This document shows, in pieces, positions 20,376 to 34,600 of a stretch of DNA of 64,000 nucleotides. Source of the DNA: Phoebastria nigripes (lineage: Eukaryota > Chordata > Aves > Procellariiformes > Diomedeidae); assembly GCA_035582835.1 (NCBI GenBank), contig JAYKAV010003352.1, forward strand, positions 255,348-319,347. Direction: 5' to 3'. The position numbers and the translations under genes were made by a program. Positions within the stretch are counted from its first letter, which is position 1, and each line of letters begins with the position of its first letter. The notes beneath the pieces are model-generated. The model did no database searches. It saw only the letters and a list, made by a program, of their open reading frames with translations, and had not been told where the DNA came from.

Positions 20376-23300
20376 CATGTTAATGCTGTTGTGATGAGCA
20401 AAGGGTTCATTTATTTTTTAATCGCTGTTCAAATGAAGCTGTTAAAATCAGGGAGAAACCCAAATTCTAGGGAGCTGGGTATGCGTGATACAGTTCTTTA
20501 TCTGCTCTCTGTAGGTTAATATGGGGGGGGGGGGGTACATTTCTTCCTAATTTATATTAAAATTAGATGGAGGACAAAGAAAAAGAGAGAAAGAAAATGC
20601 CTGGTCTAAATCTGGTCGAGGTTCTGAATCCCAAATCAAAGGAGTGAGGCATCCTCCGCAATAAATGTTTTATGAAGAGCACACACAGCATGGTAATGCC
20701 CACAGAAATCTGACAGTTTTCTCTGCTTTCCCTCTCTCTGCTCCACTTTCCCATCCGTGCCTCAGGTCATACAATTGAGCCTTGTTGCTCCTGTCCTTGC
20801 CTGTGGTCCCTGATTCATCACTTTTCAGACATCAGTTCACTATGTCTGGAAGAAGCAAGCAGGAGAGACACAACTTTCCCTGAATTTCCTCGTCTCTGTT
20901 TGTACTTCTGCTTCCAATTTACTTGCTGCTCTTTTTCACTTCTTTCACCCTGTCTCTCCCGTTGTGTTTCTTTTTTCGCTACCGTTTCATTGTTTAGTGT
21001 CACTTGGGTGGAAAATGACCCCACAGTGTGTTGGGGAGGAGTCCTCGTACTGCTGAAGTGGTCGACCCTGACCTTGGCTTCCCTGGGCAACCTCTGTATG
21101 TGTCTGCAAACCCACGCTTTTGCAAATGTCTGTACATTTTTCCCTGGTAGTGGAAGTTGTGGGTTTAAGATGCCTCGAAATATCCTCAAGAATCCGAATG
21201 CCTCTGAAAACAGGGCCTAGAGCAATCCCCCACGTGCTTGTTATTGCTCATGGTGAGACTTTTGAGAGGAAACAGCTCGCTGCTTCCATGGAGCTCCGGT
21301 GTATTATTACCCAGCAATTTCCTCACTTTGTTTAGGCATCTGGGGCAAGCCATGGCTTTGTTGGTTTTTAACATGCTTTTCTAAGGCCCAAACTGCTGAG
21401 GTGTTTTTTAAAAAATCACACACTTGTTTCTTGTTTTCAATGTAAAGGATAGCTGGGGATGAAGAATCTCCCCATCCCTTGGTAGATGGGTCCTGCGATG
21501 CATTGTCTTTCCTGTCGGAAATGTGCTCCTGTTTTCCTGTTGGAGTAGACCTAGTCATAGTCATTATTTTTAACTTTAGTTCAGCTTTATAGGAACCTTT
21601 TCATCACAACTAATTTTAAAAGATGAAGACTCTCTTCCAAGTTTTTTCCCTCAGCCACTTACCACACAGTGTAGAGTGGCAGAGCAGAGAGAGGATTCTC
21701 CATTGCGGTTCTGCTCTTTCTTGAGTTTTGCTTTAACCCCCTTCCTTTTCTGCCTCAGAGAAGGATACAGATTGCACAGACCAAGTTGCATATAAACTCC
21801 CTTGCAATGGACCTACTTCTGCCACCAGGCCAGGAAACGAATCTCCAGTTGCAAACTCACCTTCAGCATGGCAGGGTCCTGTGTCACAGCCTGACCTCAG
21901 CTCCCTCCCCAACCCCTACCCGGATTCATGTTGGTGCAACAGTCAGCCAATGCAGCCTTCTGGACATACTTTTGCAAAGAAATAAAAATTGAAATTCAGT
22001 ATGTTTACTGCAAATGAAAAATGAGAGTATAAAGCTGAGTAGAGGAATTACCCAGGAAAAAAAAGTATCCCCCCAGGAATCAGATCATATTTGAGACTGT
22101 AACTGGATCAGACAAGCCACAGCCAGTGAAACTATAGAAATTCATTGTGCACTGAAAAGCTGCAAAATATGGACCTGTGGCTGCTCTACCCAGCCTCTCC
22201 TGCATACTCTTTCCTTGGCCTCTGAAACGTGCATTGTGCTCTCCTTGGATTTGGAGTTAGACCAATTTTAAAGAAGAGGCAGCGTGAGTATGCTTGTCCT
22301 GAATGTTGCTATGCTAGAAATGGCATGTTATTATGAAAGCGCATTTTCAACACATCGGCAAGGTCTGGGGCAGCCTGTCCAAACGATTTATTGANGGGTC
22401 AACATTTCCACAGCCGGCACTGCAGAGTGGAGGATTCTCAGGCTACTGAATGTTTTCTATTCACTTGATGAACTAGATTTTGCATNAATTATACCAAAAG
22501 GATCAACCAAGAACAGTCTGGGTAGGTTCTCAGCTCTGCCTTGAGATCTGCTCTGTGAGACATTTCATCTCTCAGCTTCTCAGCTCTATTTTCCGAAGAT
22601 GAGGCATTGATTTTTCCTTTCCTCTGTACTTTGTCTTACCTGCTCAGNCTGGGCTGGACTTTTACAGTGTTTTGTATGAGTATCAGCAAAGTGTTGTTCT
22701 GTGTTCTGTTTCAACCTCCAAACAAAACCACAACAAAATCCCAATAGTAACTGTGGGGGGAGTTTTTGCCATCTTAGATTTTTTAGATTTTGCTTGTGAT
22801 ACTCATTATTCTTCATAGTAAATCANTGCTTTATCTAACAGTGAATCTACAAAGCTTTTCACTCTTGGTTTTGTTATAATTAATAATAACTATGTTATTT
22901 ACATAAGCAGTGCTCTTTAGTGATCTGGTCATGCAATTACAGTTTGAGCTCATGGGGCTGAAGAAGCCTATGAGCTGGGCTAGGAGGATGGAGGAATCTG
23001 AAAAGTGGAAAAGTGGAAGGAAAACAGTGGTTGCTGAGACAGGGGAACAAAAATTTTTGTCCATTCTTTTCACCAAGACCCCTGCCAACCCTGGCTCTTT
23101 ATTTGCAAAGTCAGATGGGCTTAGCAGTTTGCAAGCAAAAAGATGAGAAGGTCCTTGCAACCACAATGGACAGCAAACCCCAAACGAGGGCTAGGATTGA
23201 ACACCAAAAGCACACAAGTGAGACATGAGGTAATACTTGTGGAGGTTTCCCTGGAAAGGGCTGGTTTTTAAGGACACAGTCTGTGAGAGAGAAAAGTGAG

Positions 23301-24951
23301 CATTATGGCAGGGGAAGAAGTGCAGGGAAGAAGATAGGAAGAGTGAGATGTCAGGTATTCAGGAGGCGGGAATGGGGGAGATACAATCGCTCAGGGCCTG
23401 CAGATATAAGGAACAAACTTTCAATTGATACAAAACACCAAAAGGAAACAAAAGAAAAGAATCACAGAGAAGCTGGGCACAAATTAAAAAACAGTGTAAA
23501 AAGGTTTGAGGGCATTTTGACCTAAACGGAAAGGGATAAGTGAGAAGTCTGAAGAGAAGCATGAACCATCCTAATTCTTCTCCCTGGTTTNGGGCTTGTA
23601 CAATAGGCTGACTACAGATGGGTTCCTACAATGTGTGGGTATTGGTTTTATCTGGAATTTATGAGATTTTTGACTTACTGTCAGAGCACAATTTCCCTGT
23701 GCTTTTTCTAATTTTTTTTTTTTATTTTTTACTTTTTCTCAGAGCTGAATGGGTGCATGAAGGGCACGTAAAGGTTTATTGAGTAAAAGCCCTAAATGCT
23801 TGCAAACTTTTACTATTCTTCCAGGGCCTATAAATATTTTTCTCAATCCTTCTNTTCAAGGCAATAAAAAATTAGTTTAGAGGTTAGCTGTGGGACACTT
23901 GACATGAGTCTGGCTCTAATCTCATTTTGAGGTTAAGGAAAGAAGTAGAACTGAAACAGCCTAGACCGCCAAAGTTTTGAAATAGATATTAGCATGCTCC
24001 TGTCTATAGGCCATACATATCTGTGGCATAGCAAGTTGTATGGATGTTGAAGAGACCAAGTACATGTGCATTAGGTGCTGCCCTCTCTCATAGGCATTGC
24101 TGAGGTTTGCATTTTCAGTGGAGTGTCCCCCTTTTTAAAGGGCATGGTTTGTACCCCAAAATATGGACACACTCTGAACAAACCTCATAGATGCAAGTCT
24201 CAACAGTGCATGTTGCTGGGTGTCTGGGATGCAGCTGAGGAGCTCAGAGGTTCAGGCACTCAGCTTTGGAGGCAGGCATTATTTTCTGAGTGCAAAGTTA
24301 CACAAAATCATACACAAAAATGAAGTTTTATTTTTAAAAAAAAAAAAAAAGCCAATAAAAAACCATTTTCCTGTACTCATTCCACAGGCAAGTCAGGTCT
24401 TGCTACTCCAAAAATGGAGAGTTTAAGGAGGTACCTTTACATCAAGGCTTTCTTAGTCACATTGCTCACAATAACCTGATTCCTGGATTTCCACCTCTGT
24501 CTGGCTAGCTGCCTCTGCATATTGTACNGTTTGCTATGAGCCTTCAGTTAGGGGTTTGCTTAGCTGTGCATCCTTGGGACTACTGTTAGGAGATATTAGG
24601 AAAGCAACTAAGAAAAGCCAGTCTGTGGCCCAAAGGTTCAGATCTATTGCACAAGGCCCTGCACTTCCGTATGAGGGATTTATGTGACGGATATCAATGT
24701 GGCATCTTGTAACCACTCCGCATGTAGCTGTGCTAATTCCCTGTCAGGATAAAGCAAATGAATTAATGCTTCTTGACTTACAACTATTTAAAAGATGTTC
24801 CTGGTCCAACAGCAGACATCTTTGTCTTCCTTCCCTTTCCCCTCCCTTCTGGGTCTATCTCTTCCTGGTTTGCAGCCCTAACCTGGAAGAACAGGAATTG
24901 TCCCTTCTGGCTGGCAGGTGACCAGCAATATTGGAGATTTGGCAGGTGTAA
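20376..24951. other. Non-coding stretch, no gene seen
   Basis: No recognisable gene. The stretch contains a 13-base G run at 20523-20535, a T-rich tract near 23709-23735 and an A-run near 24338-24352. Open frames such as 20818-21189 (minus, rich in R, E and Q) overlap a CT-rich stretch and look accidental. Confidence 0.55.
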
Positions 24952-25115
24952 CGGTGTCTGCCACCGCCCGCGGGGCCGGGAGGCTTCACCCAGGTGCCTC
25001 CGAGAGAGAGGGCAGCGCTCAGGACGGGGATCCGCCGGCTGGAAGCGAGCTCAGTTTTCCCCTGATGTGTAAGTCAGCAAGTACAACGCCCACGCAGGAA
25101 GCAGAGCTCTTCAGC
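24952..25115. promoter_or_regulatory. Small CpG-dense patch, possible promoter or enhancer
   Basis: About a dozen CpG dinucleotides fall within roughly 160 bases (including CCGCCCGCGGGGCCGGG and GGGGATCCGCCGGCTGG), while the DNA on both sides is CpG-poor. Retained CpGs usually mean an unmethylated regulatory element or a recent insertion. No TATA box or clear first exon was identified. Confidence 0.4.
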
Positions 25116-27656
25116 AGAGCAGCCGTGTGAAACTCAGCAGTTTTGGTTTGCGAGGGTACATACGAAAATATTTTTGGTGTCAGTTTTCCTGGACGATTCC
25201 AGCTTGTGAAAATTGAAGGCAAGCACTAACTTTCCTGTTCCGGAGCAGTTGTTTCTAGAATGTCTGAAGCTTCTCATTTCATCAGCGTTTCACAAAAATA
25301 CCCTGAAAACAGGAGAATTTCATGGGAACGCTCCTCAGGCCCCTCAGCCTGGAGGTGGTAGGAGGCTTGCAATAACACAGTCATTCATTTAAAAGATTGT
25401 TTTGGAGGTAAACCCATTTCCTATGTAGATGTCTACACTGAGACAAAAAGAGGAGAAAAGTGTCTACCTCATAGGGGTTTTTTTATATAAGAAAGCCCAT
25501 TTTTAGTGAGAAAAACTGCAGTTATCTTTATACCAGGCATTCCTCTAGGAAAGCTGATGTAAACATACATAGCTCTTAAAGATTTAATGAGATCCCACCA
25601 TTTATCTAATGAGATCACATAGGTTCTCCTCTCAGCACCTCCTCCTATGCTGAAATCAGGCACCTTCTCCGCTCTAACTAGGCCCCCAGATTAATATTGC
25701 CTTGACGTAATTGTTCATTCAGCACGACTGCTAATTTGTCAGTGGAGCTATCCCAGGGTCTTGCTCCAAGAGATATGAAAACAATAACCTTGTGACCAAG
25801 AGACAGGCCTAATGTTTTCACTACTAAACTGTTGAAAGGGTGTTTTGTGTGAAGGAGAAGGGAATGAGTCATCAAGCAAGGGGGTACAGGGTTAGTACTT
25901 CTGAAAAGAAAGAAAAGGAGAAAAAAACCCTCAAGTTATCTTGCCCTAATACAAATCAGAAAATTGATAGGGGAGAAAAGAAGTAAATATATACAAAGTG
26001 TACCAGAGGAAAGCATCAATCTGCAAATCACACAAATTCTGGGCATCATTATTAAAACTTTGTGCATTCACAAACACACATATGCGCATGCTTTCTCTTG
26101 CACACATGTATGCCTCACTAAAGCACTGATGTGCAGCTTCCAAATAATTGCCTTCTAATAACAAAAATGTGCCCCACTCCAGTAATGACAACTGCAGCAC
26201 AATCAAAACCAACTGCAGCTAAAAAACAAAAATCATATTTCAAAGAAACACTGAAGATTAGCCTGTGGCTTTCACTAAACTGTGTCTCTCTGATTCCTGC
26301 TGGGTGACACAATGGGCTGGCTTAACGCAGCCTGGCCTCTGAACTCAGCCACACAAGCCTTGGTTCCTTTAAACAGCACCCTCACTGTCTATCAGATTTT
26401 CAAAGCTACACATATTCTGCACAATATAAAATATCCTCTTCTTTCTCTGCCCCATTTGTCTGTGGCACCTCTGTATGCCCCATCTCCCTATTTATTATAA
26501 AAGTCCTCAGAGNCTTTTGTGCGTGTATCCCTTTCAACATCTGCAAAAGAAATCATTTCTCTTAGAAACAGTGTAAGGGTCGGGGAGTATACACAATAGC
26601 TGGAAATACTGTTTAAGGCCCAGAGGGGAGAACTATCTTTTCTGCTGTGAAAATGTGTTGTTGCAATGCAATGCAATATTCAAACTCAACCCCTTTCCCT
26701 CCTACCCCCCCCAAGAAAAAAAACGCACAAGGTGGAACAGGCTCATCTAAAGCAAAATATACTTGAGAGAACAGATGTGGCAAAACAAACCCCATAGCTT
26801 TCCATGAAGAGCTGCCAAAAATAACATTGGCTCGGCAGGCATGTGATCTTCAGAGGAGTTTGCTACTTGAATGAGTCAGAATGGTGATTCCATTTTTACC
26901 TCTTCAGTGAACAGGAAACACATTCTCCTTGAGCACCAAATTCTCCTGCAGTGGCCCACTTACACTGAATTATATCAGTAGGCTTTGCAGGTGCTGAGAC
27001 AAAGTGGAAAGTGTGTAATGGCTTCCTCTAGTTTGAGAAGTGGCACTTAATTGAGGCAAAACCCAAAAGGTCATCTAGAAGTATATGTAAAAGCAGATAC
27101 CTGTGTATACATATCTGAAATAAGGAGCTAGAAGAGAAAGGGGAAAGTAATCTAAAATACCTTCTTCCATAAAGAAAGAATTGGGTTCTGGGCAGAAAAT
27201 ATGTTTTATTCCAGGATGCAGAGCTTGCAAACTGTATGAAAAGGAGTCAATGATATGGCTGATCTCATCAATCCAGCACGTGTTCTTCGGCTCGTTGTTC
27301 TTGAATGAAAATGTTTTGGCTTAGTTTTTTGTGGAGAAATGGAGTGCCAATGGCCTCAGAAGGTTTCAGGTTTTGGTATCCAACTGATGAAAGCTGGGTC
27401 TCTCCGAATCAACATCTATGTTCTAGTTGCTGAACTTTTATTGTAAGCAAACAAAATATATTTTGATTTCCATGTCTCAGGAGGAGTTTGCAGAACTTTT
27501 TGTCCTGTAAAATTAGAAAATGTGGAGCTGGAGTTGATAAGAAGGATAAATAAGAGAGTCACACAATGGAGTCTTTGCAGTCTCTTTTTCTTTAAGAACC
27601 ACCTTTTAATGAAAAAAAGAGAGGGTTCCTTGAAAACCTGTTACTCTCTCAAGTAC
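25116..27656. other. Non-coding stretch, no gene seen
   Basis: No recognisable gene. The sequence near 25680-25880 is free of obvious repeats. Near 26940-27000 a string with TTACACTGAATTATATCAG loosely resembles dispersed amniote repeats. Confidence 0.5.
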
Positions 27657-27993
27657 CTTCCATATCTCTAGGAAGAATCATTTTAATTTTGCAATGACTG
27701 AGCATATGATATCCCGGCTCCCCTAAGGGAACCACAATGACCTTATTTGCCCATTCTACAAGAACCGCAATAATCTTTCTTACATCTTCCCATTCAAGTA
27801 TTGTCAGGTTTCCTGTGACATATTTGGGAGACAGTTCCTGATGTTCCTGAAAAATGTTGCTCACATTGTCCAGTGCAATACCAAAAAGAGTAGAAGGGAG
27901 TCCAACTGTAGACCTGGTTGACTGTAGACCTGGTAGATATTTCACCAAGAACAAAGATAGAGTGGGATTTGGGAAGTATTGGTCAGTTGGGTC
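27657..27993 (-). other. Exon-like open segment of unknown gene
   Basis: On the minus strand TTTTCCTAG forms an acceptor just before position 27993. The frame that follows stays open for 112 codons to a donor-like AAG-GTACTT at 27657 (stop TGA shortly after). The peptide has mixed composition, one N-x-T site (GNLT) and no family I recognise. A 15-base tandem duplication (ACTGTAGACCTGGTT, about 27905-27936) lies inside it. The acceptor tract is short and the donor is mediocre. If a gene runs on this strand, the first-exon-like segment ending at 38339 would splice to it in phase. It may equally be a chance open frame. Confidence 0.22.
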
Positions 27994-30299
27994 CTAGGAA
28001 AATTACCTCTCATTAATAAAAAAAAAATTAGTATTGAAATATCTTGGATGCAAGTACTGAAAATGGCAAAAGTAATGGATCATATGCCAACTCCAGACAA
28101 ATGCAGTCTCTCATCAGACATCTGAAGTCATGCTGTTTCTGTTGGAGATTTCAATAACTTGAGTTAAAGTCTATTGCCAAGACTTTCAAAACCAACTGTT
28201 GGGGAGAGAAGTTCAGAGGCTTTAGCAGAGCCCGATTTTCCCAGAGTTTGGGTATTCAGCAGTTTCTAAAAATCAGGCCAAGAGCTTTTCAAATTGAGAA
28301 AACACATCTGACAATTCACGACTGGAAAATGTGGTCAACATAGGGCTGTAGGTGCTCACGTCTTCAGAAAATCAGTCCAAGGTTCCCTCCAGTTAGAAAC
28401 CTGAAGTTTCCAGAATGAGAAGTCTCTTTGGAAAATGTTAGCCTCAGACTCTGTTTTAGCTTTTCTAGCTATTAACATGGGAAGAAAAATATTGTATAAT
28501 GACTAAATATGATTATTACGTAGTGGCTCATTGAGCTGAGAAAATGGAATAATATGTGGGAAATAATAGTGTCGTGCTAGAGGTGAGGCACAGTTCATTT
28601 GTGAAAAGGCAGTGATAAAGCTGTCTACCACTGGCTTTCTAATTTAAGGCAGCCTCTTGATATAAGAAATAGTAGCTGTTCTGTGACACTGTGACTTTGC
28701 ATCTCCTTATTGCAAGATTTGTGGATTTGTGTTACTCTAATTATTTAAATACTGTTTGAACTTAATTTCTTCTTATTTTCTTTTTTAAATTTAAGAACTG
28801 ACTTCAGTTTAAGAAAAAAAAAAAAGAAAGGAAGATCATTTATGTCAGAATCTAAGTGATAGGTATCTTCACTGCAAGATTTCACATCTAAACAACATAA
28901 ATGAAACTTCCCTTCACTTTGATAAAGTGCCTGGAAATGAAGTCTGTGCTTACTGAGCGACTCGTGCACAAAACACCAATTCTTTCAGTTTTCACAGTCT
29001 TGCTTTTAAGTATTGATGCACCTTTCCCTTTCCATCCAGCACTGCATAGACTGTCTCCCTGTTCCATCACTGTGTTGAAGCAAGCAATACACCCTGGACA
29101 TTCTGATGGACCTTAATTTCCAAGAAAACAGAGGAAGGAGACAAGATCAAAGACCAGTCTGCTCTGGGGACTGTACACAATGCTTTGTGGCTTCTTTCTT
29201 GGAAAATTTGTGTTCCAGCATCTTCCTCCTGATCACGATCAGTGGGAGTTGCTTACAGGAGAAAATATAATCAGAACACCTATGTACACATGATTTGATA
29301 ACAGGATTATTCGTTATATCTCTGATTTCCTCCCCCTCTGGTTTAACTTTAAAACAAACCAGAAAGTTGATCTGTCTCCCAGTTTTTCAAACACAAAAGG
29401 GTGTTGTAATTAATTCCTGTACATTACACGGCTGCTGAGATATTTTTATACAACATTAAAATTATTACATAATGTTCCGACACATAATGACTGATTCTTC
29501 ACTGGTGCCTGTACATCACTGAACACTTGGGTGGCATCAGCTGATTGCTGATACACTCAAACTCTTAATTACTTTTTTTTTTAAGGTGGATCCTTTTGTT
29601 TTATGCCGGGGCTTTGGTTCTCCTCTCACTTTTAGAGGCAACACAGCTTTTTTATAGGTTGATTCTTCTTTGTTCTCCCCTACAAAAGAGAAATCTTCTA
29701 GCAAATAATTTTCTATTAAATTTTATAGCCCCAAATCTTGGCAACTTCAANGCCATATTTTGCCACAGAAATGAATCAAAAGAGGACTGAGAGATGACCC
29801 AGAAGAACAGACTCCTGAAGAGCTGCTATCATGACAGAGNGCTAGTAAGACCTATTTTCCCGGCTCTGGTGTAAGGCTCTGTCTCCAGTCAAAGGTTTGA
29901 CCGAGTTTTATTATTGTTGGTCGCTGCAGATCTTTGAAAGCTCTGATTTTCCTGCCCCTGTATTATAGTCACAGAAAACCCTGTTGGTATTTTTTTCAGA
30001 AAGTATCACTATAAGGTTAGTATATCTGAAGATGTCTATATCATGTAGCCAAATATACTATTTTCACATTATCAAAGTGTTGAAGAACCGTGTTTCTCCC
30101 CTCTTCTCCTAATCGCATGCTCAGTTGCAGCCTGCACGGCAGCTGGATGGTAGATGAACCCCTGGGTAGCCAGAAGGAACTGCATTCCTGGAAAATGATG
30201 AAACCAAGGATTCATTTTTCATTCCCACCGCCCTCATTAGCAGATAGCAGTCACTTTTATCACTCCGAATATATTAGTCAGAAGGCTCTCACCACATCA
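27994..30299. other. Non-coding stretch, includes possible conserved element
   Basis: No gene is seen. A-runs stand near 28019 and 28815. The part 29395-29545 has TGTAATTAATTCC and ACATTAAAATTATTACATAA homeodomain-type sites and could be a conserved non-coding element. Confidence 0.45.
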
Positions 30300-30375
30300 G
30301 TGCTTCACAGTGCTGGATGCTGTACAAACACTCAATGTGTGCGTTCCTTCCATGCAAAGGACAAGAAAATCATTA
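30300..30375 (+). repeat. Ancient amniote interspersed repeat, second copy
   Basis: GTGCTTCACAGTGCTGGATG followed by CTGTACAAACACTCAATG and TTCCTTCCATGCAAAGGAC corresponds to the middle of the element seen at 1750-1862 (CACTGTGCGAGGAGCTGTA, AAACGCATAAAT, CCATCTGCAAAAG). It is shorter and decayed. Confidence 0.42.
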
Positions 30376-31575
30376 CATCCTTGCCCCCGGCACCTCCCCT
30401 TTCTTAAGCCACCCTCTCCACTCCCTATGTGCATCTCCTGTTAATCACGCCATAGATCTCAGCGACTGGTGGAGATTCAATAAACACAGGTCTGATGCAC
30501 GTTGATAAGAGAGACTCACAAACCAAAACAAGCAGAGAGAAGAAAAACTCTTTTCCTCTTTACCCACCCCCCAGCTCCCCTCAAAGGAGGTCTCGTACGC
30601 TTGATGATGCAATTGCTTTTCAAGCCCCAACAAGCAATTGTTCTGCCCCACTGTGAAGCGAAAAGACCCCAGCACTGTTAGCCCCATAAATTCAATCAGC
30701 ACTTGTCAAGCTTCAGAAAATCAAGAGATGTAATACTACTAATAAAAACAAGAACATGAGATGTTTTACTCTTTTCTTCCAAAGTTTTGAGGCTAAAGTG
30801 ACATTAGGAACTCAATGGTGGGGATGGAAAATTGAGGGGGAGGATTGCCTTTTTACAGGAAAACTGAAGTTCCTTTGTAGTTAATTAATTTTATCTCTGG
30901 GAGCCAGGGTCAAACCCAATATGCAGGTTAATGCAAGGCATATCCTCAAGCTGAGGAGGCTGCAGTATGGAGGTTCTCATGCAAGGAAAACCCCCCTTCT
31001 GCTCCTAGCAAATTTGCCTTTTTTAACCCCAGAAGGTCTGATTTGCGCCATGTTTCCTGCTAAAAATCAGCCACCTACTGCAGCTGCCCTTTTATATCCC
31101 TTCTCCGGGAGGAGACAGACTCAGACATGTTCTGGGAGGAACAGGCTGCTAGTCTGTCTCTGACACCTCCCTGAAATATAGTGCTTCAATAAGCACCTCT
31201 GCCGCAGGGCATGGCTGGTTTTCCCAATTCAGCCAGCACGTTCTAGGAACGCCACACCCCACCCACGGGCTCAGCCTCTTCCAGCGCCCACTGGTGCCAC
31301 CCAGGTAATTGCCATCTCAGAGATAGGCTGTGCGTATCTGCCACAGACTCAGGCTCCTCGCGCGATCTGCGGGGCAGAGCGATGTCTGTTCCATGGCTTA
31401 TCCATACTGGGAAAGGAGCTTCTTTTGTGTATTGTCAGTGTCTCATTTTTAAAAGCATGTATTTACTTGCATTTCCAAAGGGGAAGGACAATAGTATGGG
31501 GGCTGAGGAAGCCAAGGTTCGGTTTGCCATTCTAAGAAATGCCTCCTGGGCGACCCTGAAGTGACATAATATTTC
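30376..31575. other. Non-coding stretch with short inverted repeat
   Basis: No gene is seen. A perfect 9-base inverted repeat (CAATTGCTT at 30610-30618, AAGCAATTG at 30632-30640, 13-base loop) stands in a repeat-free region that could be conserved non-coding DNA. Confidence 0.45.
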
Positions 31576-31680
31576 GGTACCCCAATTTCCTACCTCTAAA
31601 ATGAGAATAGTAGCTGCCTTGACTGAGAGGTGTGCTGGAAGGACACAGAATAACATTTATGAAGTGTTTGAATACCACAG
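31576..31680 (-). repeat. MIR-like SINE remnant
   Basis: TACCCCAATTTCCTACCTCT, AAAATGAGAATAGTAGCTGCC and TAACATTTATGAAGTGTTTG follow the reverse complement of the MIR core (cagtttcctcatctgtaaaatgggaataatagtacctacc ... ttaatgtatgtaaagtgcttt). It is decayed. Confidence 0.5.
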
Positions 31681-34600
31681 TCGGGAAGGAAGGGGAGCAT
31701 AGAAGCACATTCGATGACAGATTTACGTTTCCTTTACAGTTATATGTATGAGCTGTTCTTTGTGCCATGCTTCATCTGTCGACCCCAAGATTAAAAATTC
31801 AATGGGTGCATGAAAGGAACCAGATTCTTTCCTAAAATGAGTAGATGGCATGCAAATCCCTTAATAGTCTGGGTCAGGGTAGTATTGTGCTTCCTGACGG
31901 ACAGGGTAAAAAAGCAAGTGGAACAAGTTTGGATGACACCAAGCTATGATATGAGTGATACTGGCATGTGTGACGGTGTTGTTAAACAAAATTGTACTTC
32001 CAGAAGCTCCACCTGGGGTAGTTATACTGTGGGAGGAAAAAAGAAGAAATGAATTAAAGGCACCTAAACTTGCAACTTCTGCATCTTCTGGGAGCGTTCA
32101 AGCTGCTGGGTTATAGATGGATCAGAGTATGTGTCTTTTTTTCAGGGAGATGTTGAAAAGGTCTCAATTTCATTCTGGCAAGAAACAAAAGCAAAAATGG
32201 TCACAAAATGAAACTCTTGGAGTTTTGCCAATCCAGATTTTAGGGATTTTGGGAAGAATTTAAGTTCTCACAGGGAGGCCAGCAGGCAAAGATCAGCTGT
32301 AAGTGATAGAATCAGATGTTACATATATAAAATTATCCTTTGAAAAACAGAAATGTCCCATTCCCCGTACAGCTTTGCCATGATGCATCCTGACAGAGGC
32401 CCAGAAGCATCCTCAGCACAAGGCAAGGCAGCACTCGACAGAAGTGTGCTTGGCCAGGAGGACAGAATAATTTTTCCTTGATTTCAGTGGGAGCTGCATC
32501 CACTTGCAGCCCGATAAATCTGGTCCTGAGTAATGCAGCGTGTACGGCTGGGTATGCCTCTCTTGTTCTCTCACACACACCTACGTACACAAACACAGAC
32601 ATTCGCCCGCTGACTCACCGGCTTCCCAGCAATCGGTGCTCCCCTTTACTAGTTAAAACATGCGGCTGATACTCTCTCAACCCTGTGGATTAACCCCTGT
32701 CTCCTTTATACACCATCACCTATCGCTCGGCAACAGAAAATAGACTCTGATTTGGGCCTGATGGGCACTCTTAGTGGTGATGCATGGAGACAGACAGATT
32801 TTTTTATGAGCTCACTTGACCCTTCAGGGTAAGAAGTGGAAATACTTGTTGTGTAGTAAATTGAGCAAACATGACATGGATGGTAAGAGAGAGAGACAAG
32901 GAGAGAAGGCACAGATAACTGTGAGGGCTCTGCTTATTCCCATGTAGCAGGAGGCTGGGATGGCACCAACAAAGGGAGAGTCTCTCTTGCATCACCCAGA
33001 GCTGAGTTTATACCTGTAAAGTTGACCCAGAGGTTTGAACAAAGACAGCTGGTAATCTAAAATAAAACAACCTCCAATCCATTTGGTTTCCTAACATTCA
33101 GTTGTTCAAACAAGCAGGCTTTTAGCCCTCTGAATGGCACCTGGGAATGTTTTCATGATTTTGTTTTTTCTACTTGGGGATTGAGAGGAGGGGAAACATG
33201 GTTTTTTGTTGTTTTCCAGGTGAATAAAGTTGCAAGATCCCCCAAACCCCATTTTCCTAGTGCAAGACAAGCTGCAAAGTATGTTTGCAACACTTGCTGG
33301 GGCACATAAATGGCACAACAGTTGGCTATTACTGTAAAAAAGCAAAAGCATATCACTGAAATGAATGACAGATATAGGATTAGAACTTCTAAAATCCTTT
33401 GAGTTGTAACCAAATCAAACTCAATATCCTATTTTACAGGTATAATGTTAGATTATGCTACTTCATTCAACACTGAACCTTGCTCATGAACGTCTTACAC
33501 AGTGCCTTACACTGAACGTCTCCGCTCATGAATTCACGGTGTAAAGAAGTGTCCAGAGCCCTTCAGTTTGCAGAAACGGGGTCTGGCCATGTTCTGGATA
33601 TGGACTCCTCTGTCCTTTCTTCCCTTAGGGTTACAGAACATGTAGAATTTTGTCCCAATAAATTAAGTTTCCAAAATGGGTGTTATTTCATCTTGATGCC
33701 TCACCAAGAAGCAGTAGGTGGGACTGATTTGAAGCTGCTATATTCAAATCTCCCATTACCACACAGTTGCTCCATCTTGAATTTCTCCTGTTTAATAACT
33801 GGTTTTAACACAAAGGGAAGATGATGCCATGTAGGTCTATTAGCCTGTCGCAAGTCTGTGGCACTTCAGGCATCAGGATACGAGCAGCCCAAAATTTTAT
33901 TAGTAACCTTGGTGGTTTGACAGGGGAGAGAAGCTGCTGCCTTGGAAATGTCTCAGTGAAAAGTTGGTTCCAGAGTTTAATGTTTCTTTGACCATCTTGC
34001 TTCAACACAGAGGCGAGACCTGCAATTTCCCAGGGCTTAAGAGGGAGGATGGGAGAAGCACCATTTCACAGACTGCCAGCGCTGGGTTTTCCCTCTCCAT
34101 GTTTCATTTGTGCTGACATTCTTCACTAAGCAGCAGACCTTCTTGCTCTTTCTGGAGCACTGGGTGTTTACACTTTTGGGAGGTGCATTCAGCAGAAAAA
34201 GGTTGCAATCCCACGTTGTGCAACGAGGTAGAGCTCGGCCTGACAAGCAGGGAGCAGGTTTGCCGATACAGACATCTCGATCAAAGCATTTCTGTCCTCA
34301 CCTGAAACTTCCCTCCATCACTATCACTACAACCACACATGCATCCCTGCCCTATTGCTCTAGCAACTTAAACTGGGACTGCCAATTAATCTAAACTAGT
34401 GGCTATTATAAGATAATCCACTCGGCCTGTAAGTCTACATTAAAAGGAACTGTTTGTCCAGACATGTAGACATAGCTTCTACTATGTTTTTTGCTATTCT
34501 GGTTTATGACAGTTTCCCAGAAGAAAGACGTTTCATTAGGAAAGGCACTTCTGGGGGAGTTTCTGACGGTATACTTGCATTTATCTAGGACAGTTGTGGT

